Source of the DNA: JADMJV01 sp964649085
GTDB lineage: Bacteria > Vulcanimicrobiota > Xenobia > Xenobiales > JADMJV01
Direction: 5' to 3'
DNA length: 64,000 bases
Assembly: GCA_964649085.1 (NCBI GenBank)
Contig: CAZYPN010000002.1
Span: 124,001-188,000 of the forward strand
Positions 58,615-64,000 of the stretch are shown in pieces. The notes below the pieces were generated by a model, which ran no database searches, was not told the DNA's origin, and saw only the letters and a list, made by a program, of their open reading frames with translations. Position numbers and translations under genes: made by a program. Every line of letters begins with the position of its first letter. Position 1 is the stretch's first letter.

Positions 58615-60056
58615 CCGGCCAGCCAACGCGCCCGGTGGCGGAAACACAGCGCCAGCAACCCCATGGCCACTACCCCCAGCACGGCGCTGCCGGCCCAGTG
58701 CCCGGCAGCGCAGGCCCCGCTGCCCCAAAGGACCCGATGGCTGGAAACGACTCCGCTGAGGCTCAATAAGGCCAGCAGATAAGAGAACATGGGAACCACC
58801 ACCATGGCTGCAGACAACCAGTTCCGTCCCAACAGCCACAGCGAGCAGAACACCGTGGCGTAGGTGTCGAGCAGCATCCAGCCCAGGCCCAGCAACACCA
58901 GCACCCAGATCGCGCCAAGAGCTGCCGAAGAAGGAGCCTTGAGGCTCAGCACCATCGTGCCTGGAGCGATCAGCAGCAACCCTTCCAACAGGCGGGGCTG
59001 AAGCCGAACCAGCGCCAGACCATCCACCAGTTGCGTCGGAGTGAAGGAGGTCAGGGTTAAGTCGCGATTTTTCGGACCCAATTCTTGTTGGATAAAGCTA
59101 AGCTGCGATCCCCCGGCGAGCAGCAGAAGAAAGAAGGCTGCGTAGCCAAGGAAGAGCGCACCCAGGAAAAAGTGCAGCTGGCCGGCCACCGCTCCGAGGA
59201 TGCCCAGGGCCAGGCAACTCAGGAACCACACCGGCGTACCTCGCCATACCAGGCGACTGCGATGGTAGCGATACAGCAACGGATGTAGTTGGCCCAACTG
59301 CGACCAACGCGAAGAAGGTCGCTGCCGGCAACCCCCTCGCCCCAGCCAGCACCAGGGGCCGCCCGATCCTGCCAGAAGCGGCAGCGGTCCGCCCCCGCTC
59401 TGGAGCCAGCGCAGCGTGAAACGACGGCAGGTCACAGCGCAGGCCAACAGCATTCCCAGAGTGACGGGAATAAGACATCCCGTGGCCAGCACGGGCGAAA
59501 CCAGCGCAAGCAGCTGGAAAGCCAGGCCCATCGCGAACAACATGCCGTAGAAGCCCACCAGATACCCGATGATCAGTCGCATGCTCTGGCCACGACTGGC
59601 CAGTACCTGGGACGCCATTCCCAAATAGTTGCAGAAAAGCGCCAGGGGCAGGAAGGCCATCCACAGCACGGTAGCCCCCACGGCCAGGCAGGGCTTGCCG
59701 CCAAGGACCGCTACCAGGCACGCCGCCAGGACCCAGCGACAGCCCTGCCACCAGCGCAGGGCCAGGAAGGCCGAACCCGTGTCCACCAGGGCCGAGGGAG
59801 AGATGCCCGAAACCAGCAGCTCATCTACGTGCTCAGACACCGAACGCAGGCAGGCCGGAATCGCCGACAAGGCCAGCACCAGGGGGATGCCTGCCAGGCT
59901 CAGCAGTACGAGGACCAGCCCAAATAACAGATCCTCGGAACCGATGGCGCTGACCAGCGCCACCGCAAACAGGGCCCAACTCCAACGGCTCCAGCGGCGC
60001 AGGCGCCCCTGGTAGAGCAGAAATAACGGATTCTCTGGGGACAGCAGGTTGCGCAT
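58608..60056 (-). CDS. Polytopic membrane protein, ABC-2-permease-like
   Basis: 482 residues from ATG 60056, with TGGGG just upstream. A longer frame to 60218 runs through the FmdB gene and is rejected. It has about eleven or twelve hydrophobic helices in two halves (for example WALFAVALVSAIGSED and FFLGALFLGYAAFFLLLLAG), separated by a Gly/Pro/Arg-rich loop. The family is not clear; helix number and the VDELLVSGISPSALV coupling-helix-like segment recall ABC-2 exporters or their accessory permeases, but no ATPase gene is adjacent. The call is low confidence as to function. Confidence 0.7.
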   Translation of the reverse strand: MRNLLSPENPLFLLYQGRLRRWSRWSWALFAVALVSAIGSEDLLFGLVLVLLSLAGIPLVLALSAIPACLRSVSEHVDELLVSGISPSALVDTGSAFLALRWWQGCRWVLAACLVAVLGGKPCLAVGATVLWMAFLPLALFCNYLGMASQVLASRGQSMRLIIGYLVGFYGMLFAMGLAFQLLALVSPVLATGCLIPVTLGMLLACAVTCRRFTLRWLQSGGGPLPLLAGSGGPWCWLGRGGCRQRPSSRWSQLGQLHPLLYRYHRSRLVWRGTPVWFLSCLALGILGAVAGQLHFFLGALFLGYAAFFLLLLAGGSQLSFIQQELGPKNRDLTLTSFTPTQLVDGLALVRLQPRLLEGLLLIAPGTMVLSLKAPSSAALGAIWVLVLLGLGWMLLDTYATVFCSLWLLGRNWLSAAMVVVPMFSYLLALLSLSGVVSSHRVLWGSGACAAGHWAGSAVLGVVAMGLLALCFRHRARWLAGQ

Positions 60057-60062
60057 CCCCAG

Positions 60063-60068
60063 ATTATA
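60063..60068 (-). promoter_or_regulatory. Candidate -10 element before the polytopic membrane protein gene
   Basis: A perfect TATAAT on the minus strand ends seven bases before the ATG at 60056, in the 17-base gap after the FmdB gene. No good -35 is seen, and transcription from it would start almost at the start codon, so this is weak. Confidence 0.3.
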
Positions 60069-60073
60069 ACACG

Positions 60074-60298
60074 TTAATTCATCGAGCAGAATCCCTGGTC
60101 GACACAGCTGCCACAGCCCCCCGGGGGACAGCTCATGGGCATCTCCTCGCCCCCCGACTGGGGAGAACTGAAGGCAGAGAACAGCTTGCGCAGGTCGCTT
60201 TGCTGGCAATGAGGACACTCTACGGCGTCCTCAGAACGGCGAAGCAGTTTCTCGAAACGGTGATGACATTGGTTGCAGGCGTATTCGTAAATCGGCAT
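60074..60298 (-). CDS. FmdB-family zinc-ribbon protein
   Basis: 74 residues, MPIYEYACNQCHHRFE at the start, a signature of FmdB proteins. Two C-x-x-C pairs (Cys8/Cys11 and Cys28/Cys31 in VECPHCQQ) should bind one zinc ion. The tail is Gly/Ser/Cys-rich with CGSC. Family members are small regulators or accessory proteins of unclear function (the name comes from the formamidase locus). It is divergent from the coiled-coil giant gene and lies 17 bases before the membrane protein gene. Confidence 0.92.
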   Translation of the reverse strand: MPIYEYACNQCHHRFEKLLRRSEDAVECPHCQQSDLRKLFSAFSSPQSGGEEMPMSCPPGGCGSCVDQGFCSMN

Positions 60299-60370
60299 GG
60301 GGTAGATTTCTAGATTTCGTTTGGGTTCCTTTTAACGGGAAAACCGCTCAGACTTTCGAAGGCAGCCCCA

Positions 60371-63300
60371 GTGTCCCATCAACAACCCATTACGCTGCAA
60401 GAGCGGCTAGAGAATATCAAGCAACGAGCCAGCGCGGTACGGGGACAGATGGAGGGGCGTCCCACGCGGACCGATGAAACCCGCGAGGACTGGGGAGCCG
60501 TCGGTGCCTCGCTGCAGGTGCGCCTGGAGCAGCTGAGCCAGCGGCTACAGGAACGAGACCGTCAACTGGCCGAGCTGCAGCAGCGCCTCAACGAGTCCGA
60601 CTCGGGCCAGGGTCTGCGCCGCAAACAGCTGGAGCAGCTGGCGCAACAGCTCAGCTCCAGCCTGGACGAGAAAAAGGTGCTGCAGGGCCAGCTTCACTCG
60701 GCCGAAAGTCAACGTCAACAGCTGGAACTGCAGCTGCAACTGGTTCGCGACCAGCTGCAGGAGCAGCAAAAATTGCTGGGGCAGAGTCAGGGGCGGGTGC
60801 ATGACCTGCGCCAGGAATTGCTGCAGCAGCAACGCCGCGTGCGCGTGGTGGACCGGCTCCAGCTGCAGCTCGACGAAGCCGGTCTGAATCTCGACGATTT
60901 GCTTCATTCGCTGGCCCAACTGGAAGGCGACTCTCCGCTGTTGCAGGCGCTTCGTGACCAGATCGGCCAGCTGCAGGGCCAGCTCGAGGCCAGTCAGCAG
61001 CGAGAACAAAGGCTGCTGCAGCACCTGCAAGATTTGAAAGCCCGCCAACAAGACCTGGAGGCCGAGAAAAACCACCTGGGTTCCGATTTTGCCGAGCTAC
61101 ACCGCCAGCTGCTGGAAAATCAGCGCGAGCTTGGCCAGGCGCGCGGCGAGCTGAAACGCTGGATGGAGCTGCGCAGCGAGGTCGATCCTGAACTGCCGCG
61201 CGAGGTACAGCATCTGCGCGAGCGCAGCCAGAAGCTCGAAGCCAAGTTGCGTCAGGCCGTGCTGGCGCTGGGCGAGTCGCGCCAGGCCACCGAGCAAGAA
61301 CGAGAAGCGCGCGAACTGGCCGAGCAGCTCCTGGGGAAAAGCCAGCAGCGCCTGGTTCAGCTCGAGGTAGAACTGGACGAGCAGGTGTCGGCGCTGCAGA
61401 ACTCGTGGGAAGACGTCAGCCGCCTCGAACAAGAGCTGGAACAAAGCCGCCACCACAATCGCAGTCTGCAACTGCAGGTGGGCTCCTCGGACGAACTGCA
61501 ACAACGCCTACTGCAAAGCGACCAGCAGGCACAGGAGCTACAGCAGAGGCTGGCCCACAGCGACCAGGAAACTCAACAGCTGCGCCAGCAGCTGCAAGAA
61601 AGCCGCCAGCAAGCTGCCAGCTCGGCCCAACAACTGGAAGAACTCGAGCAGCAGCGCAGCCAGCTTGAGCAGCGCCTCGAGCGGGCCCAGCTGGTGCTTC
61701 ACGAGCTGCAAAACCGGGCAGCCGAGGGCCAGCAAGAGCAGGTCCTGCGCCAGCAGTGGGAAGAACGCGCCCTCAAGGCCCAGGCTCGCTTTCACCAGGC
61801 GGTCGAGCGTTTGCGTTCGCAAACCGAGCAGCTTCGCCAGCAGCAAGCCGACCTGGAAAACTGGCAATTGCGCTCCGAACAGGTCCAACAGAGCCTGGAA
61901 GACAGCCAGGAGCGCCAGGTTCAGCTGCGGCGACAGCTGGAACGCTGGCAAGAAATCAGTGGTGAGTGGCAGCGGGTTGCCGAGGTTGGCCAGGAGGGCA
62001 CGGCCTTCCTTGAGCAGCGGCTGGCCGAGCATCAAGAGCAGCAACTTCAGGCTCAACAGCACAGCCAGGAGTTGCAGCAGGGGCTGATTCAGTACCAGCA
62101 AGATATCCTTCAACTCGGTCAGGCTCTGGCCGAGCTCGAAGAAAGCAACCGCAGCCTGGAAACAGAACTGGGCCTGACGCGCCAGGAGCGCGACCAGCTT
62201 CATCTGCGGGTCGAGCAGCTGGTGGAAGAGGGCCGGGCCCGTCAACACGGGTTTGAGCAACGCTGGGACAAACTCAAGACTCGCCTGGGTCAGGTCCAGT
62301 CGGACCTGGAATACAGCCAGCAACGCGGCCTGATGCTGCAGGACAAACTGCAGCAAGTCGTTGAGGTCGTCCGCGAAGAAAAGCACGCTCATCAGCAAAC
62401 CCGACAACAAAAGGACCAGCTTCAGGAAGCCCTGGCCCAACTGCAAGAGAGCGCTCGCCAGAAGGACTCGCTGCTCGAGCAGCAGAGACAAGAACTCGAC
62501 ACCCAATCCATGGCTCTGGAAGAGTCCTGGGAAGAGGCCCATCGCCTGGGGGAAGACCTTGAACGCGAGCGACAGTCCGCGGCTCAGCTTCGCCAGCAGT
62601 TGCAAGAGCTGCGAGCCCAGCAAGATAGTTTGCGGGAAGAGCGCGATGCTCTGCGCGAGCATTTTGAAGAACTGCTACAACAAACCGATCTCGAGCGAGA
62701 GGAGTCGGCCCGAGAACTACAGCGCCAGCTGGAACTCAATCACGAGCAAACCCGTGCGCTACAGCTTCGACTGAAAGAAGTTAGCGAAGAACTGCTGTCG
62801 GTTCAGCAACGGTTGCAAAAAGCCCAACAAAAGCTCTTGCAGGCCGTAGACAGCCTGCGTCAAGAGCGCCTGCTGCGCCAGGAACTCTCCCAGCAGATCG
62901 ATGAGCGCGACCTGATGCTGGAAGAACAGACGCAGCTGCTGGCTCAGCGTGCCGAAGAACTGGCCAGCGCCCAACACCGCTGGTCGTCCACCGACCAGCA
63001 ACGTCAGCAGCTGCAGGCCAACCACCTGACCACCGTGGCCGAACTGGAGGCCCTGCGCCAGGAGTACGAAACCCAGGTGCTGGCCCTGGAAGAGTCATGG
63101 GAGGAAGCCAGTCGCCTTCAAGAGTCGCTCGACAGCGAGCGCACTCGGGCCCAGGCTCTGGAGCAGCAATGGGCGCAGGCCCAACAGGCCCAGGTTCAAC
63201 TGCTGTCACAGCTCGACCAGCTGCAGGCCGCCTATTCCGAACTGCAGAGTCGCCACAGCGGTGCGCTGGAGCAGCAACAGCAGGAGCAGCAAGCCCTGGA

Positions 63301-64000
63301 GCAGCTCCATCTCCAAACCACCACGCTTCAGGAGCATCTCAAGCACCGGGTGGACCAACTGCAGCAGCTGAAAGCCTTGCGCGATCAGAGCCAGCAGCGG
63401 GCCCTGGCCTTGGAAGAGAAGCTGCGCCAGGCGGTGGTTCGGCTGGCCGAGGAAAAGCAGGCCCGCCAACAGCTGGCCCAACAAAACGACCAGCTGATCG
63501 CTCAGCTCGCTCAGCTGGAACAAGAGGCCCGTCAGTCGCAAAGCGATCTGGTGGCCGTGCGCCAGGAGTTGGAAACCCAGCTCATGGCCCTGGAGGAGTC
63601 CTGGGCCGAGAGCAGTGCGCTTCAGGCCGCATTGAACGAGGCACGGGCCGGAGCCGAACAAGAACGAAAAGCCCACGAAGAAGCCCGCGCACGCGTCGAA
63701 ATCTTGCAGAAAGCTCATCAGCACGAAGTTTCCCTGAGAGAAGAGCTGGAGCAGGAGCTGGAAGAACTGCTACAGCTTCAGCTGCAGCTTGAGGAAGAAA
63801 AACAATCTCATCGCCACACCGGCCAGAACCTCGAACAGGTCAGGCAACGCCTGCTGGCTGTGGAACAGGAACGTGACCAGAGCGAGCAACGCAGCCAGGC
63901 CCTCGAGGCCAAGGTGCTGCAGCTGGCCGAGCTGCTCAAGCAGCATCAGCAGCTGCGCCAGGCCGAGAAGCTCAAGGCTCAGGATCGCCTGCAGAAGTTC
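60371..64000 (+). CDS. Gln-rich coiled-coil giant, 3'-truncated by window edge
   Basis: The frame from GTG 60371 is open to the last base of the window: 1210 codons with no stop. Apart from a short head (ITLQERLENIKQRASAVRGQ) it is one continuous heptad-repeat coiled coil, exceptionally rich in Gln, Glu, Leu and Arg. A block A-L-E-E-S-W-E-E-x-x-R-L recurs at about 61391, 62513, 63083 and 63587, separated by roughly 374, 190 and 168 codons. There is no membrane segment or enzymatic domain. It is divergent from fmdB. A filamentous or scaffold role is inferred; the C-terminal domain, if any, lies outside the window. Confidence 0.88.
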   Translation, partial: MSHQQPITLQERLENIKQRASAVRGQMEGRPTRTDETREDWGAVGASLQVRLEQLSQRLQERDRQLAELQQRLNESDSGQGLRRKQLEQLAQQLSSSLDEKKVLQGQLHSAESQRQQLELQLQLVRDQLQEQQKLLGQSQGRVHDLRQELLQQQRRVRVVDRLQLQLDEAGLNLDDLLHSLAQLEGDSPLLQALRDQIGQLQGQLEASQQREQRLLQHLQDLKARQQDLEAEKNHLGSDFAELHRQLLENQRELGQARGELKRWMELRSEVDPELPREVQHLRERSQKLEAKLRQAVLALGESRQATEQEREARELAEQLLGKSQQRLVQLEVELDEQVSALQNSWEDVSRLEQELEQSRHHNRSLQLQVGSSDELQQRLLQSDQQAQELQQRLAHSDQETQQLRQQLQESRQQAASSAQQLEELEQQRSQLEQRLERAQLVLHELQNRAAEGQQEQVLRQQWEERALKAQARFHQAVERLRSQTEQLRQQQADLENWQLRSEQVQQSLEDSQERQVQLRRQLERWQEISGEWQRVAEVGQEGTAFLEQRLAEHQEQQLQAQQHSQELQQGLIQYQQDILQLGQALAELEESNRSLETELGLTRQERDQLHLRVEQLVEEGRARQHGFEQRWDKLKTRLGQVQSDLEYSQQRGLMLQDKLQQVVEVVREEKHAHQQTRQQKDQLQEALAQLQESARQKDSLLEQQRQELDTQSMALEESWEEAHRLGEDLERERQSAAQLRQQLQELRAQQDSLREERDALREHFEELLQQTDLEREESARELQRQLELNHEQTRALQLRLKEVSEELLSVQQRLQKAQQKLLQAVDSLRQERLLRQELSQQIDERDLMLEEQTQLLAQRAEELASAQHRWSSTDQQRQQLQANHLTTVAELEALRQEYETQVLALEESWEEASRLQESLDSERTRAQALEQQWAQAQQAQVQLLSQLDQLQAAYSELQSRHSGALEQQQQEQQALEQLHLQTTTLQEHLKHRVDQLQQLKALRDQSQQRALALEEKLRQAVVRLAEEKQARQQLAQQNDQLIAQLAQLEQEARQSQSDLVAVRQELETQLMALEESWAESSALQAALNEARAGAEQERKAHEEARARVEILQKAHQHEVSLREELEQELEELLQLQLQLEEEKQSHRHTGQNLEQVRQRLLAVEQERDQSEQRSQALEAKVLQLAELLKQHQQLRQAEKLKAQDRLQKF

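Noticed and set aside
58608..60218. Longer start for the polytopic membrane protein
   Set aside because: It would cross the fmdB gene and add a non-homologous polar stretch; ATG 60056 has a ribosome site and fits the first membrane helix.
61538..62662. Leu-rich minus-strand open frames (including 374 residues here) opposite the terminal coiled coil
   Set aside because: CAG/CTG-rich codons read backwards give long Leu/Gln-rich frames; the plus-strand frame is unbroken for 1210 codons with heptad periodicity.
1..64000. tRNA, rRNA, transposase, integrase or toxin-antitoxin genes
   Set aside because: Looked for by eye on both strands; nothing convincing was found, although small RNA genes could be missed without a covariance-model search.

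Overview
This 64 kb window comes from a GC-rich, gene-dense bacterial chromosome with short intergenic gaps and many overlapping stop/start codons. A 100-N scaffold gap at 13677-13776 shows that the assembly is a draft. A TamB-family giant protein, type IV pilus/type II secretion genes with class III prepilin leaders, and UDP-ManNAc/UDP-GlcNAc sugar enzymes point to a diderm. The pilin (conserved KARAQ and CKSNCKN segments after the leader), a LonC-type protease and many very long TPR or coiled-coil proteins are reminiscent of Vulcanimicrobiota/Eremiobacterota (class Xenobia) metagenome-assembled genomes. That placement is from memory, not from a search, and is tentative. No rRNA, tRNA, CRISPR array, insertion sequence or phage gene was recognised.

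Layout. 1-6650: an enormous TPR solenoid (cut by the window edge), a scaffold with Asp-Leu tracts and two roadblock-like domains, and a stand-alone roadblock/MglB-like protein. 6634-8970: a secreted phosphodiesterase and a divergent sugar epimerase. 9142-15864: a pilin with a strong terminator, an HTH-plus-coiled-coil protein, and a large unknown protein with repeated domains whose gene is split by the scaffold gap. 15867-20967: a promoter and the operon rpsF-ssb-(very divergent rpsR)-rplI-lonC-dnaB. 20964-25576: secreted thioredoxin, Ser/Thr kinase, degenerate GGDEF protein, WecA/TagO-type transferase and WecB epimerase. 25573-34400: a complete F1Fo ATP synthase operon (two AtpI-like proteins, a, c, b', b, delta, alpha, gamma, beta, epsilon) followed by murA. 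It has a His-rich loop in subunit a and an epsilon subunit lacking the C-terminal domain. 34487-38009: an orphan FHIPEP export-gate protein, an overlapping membrane-anchored C39-like peptidase and an opposing unknown gene. 38251-46717 (minus strand): a pilus/secretion operon (GspF, three minor-pilin-like proteins, PilM, GspE), a winged-helix regulator, a Thermus-type isocitrate dehydrogenase and a beta-carbonic-anhydrase-like protein. 46834-49717: receiver protein, HPt protein and a NodU/CmcH carbamoyltransferase. 49807-58614: TamB-like giant, DUF503 protein, an unknown, an ICMT-like methyltransferase and a nucleotide-sugar dehydrogenase. 58608-64000: a polytopic membrane protein, an FmdB zinc ribbon and a Gln-rich coiled-coil giant running off the end.

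How the parts fit. The WecA/TagO, WecB, WbpA-type dehydrogenase, the 7975 epimerase and MurA together describe envelope glycan synthesis. The carbamoyltransferase may decorate such a glycan. The pilus/secretion genes lack a secretin, PilN/PilO and a prepilin peptidase in this window, so the system is split around the genome. The most unusual observations are the divergent S18 in its syntenic slot, the repeated-domain protein across the gap, the roadblock scaffold, the FHIPEP-peptidase pair, the ATP synthase deviations and a recurrent TTGA stop/start overlap.
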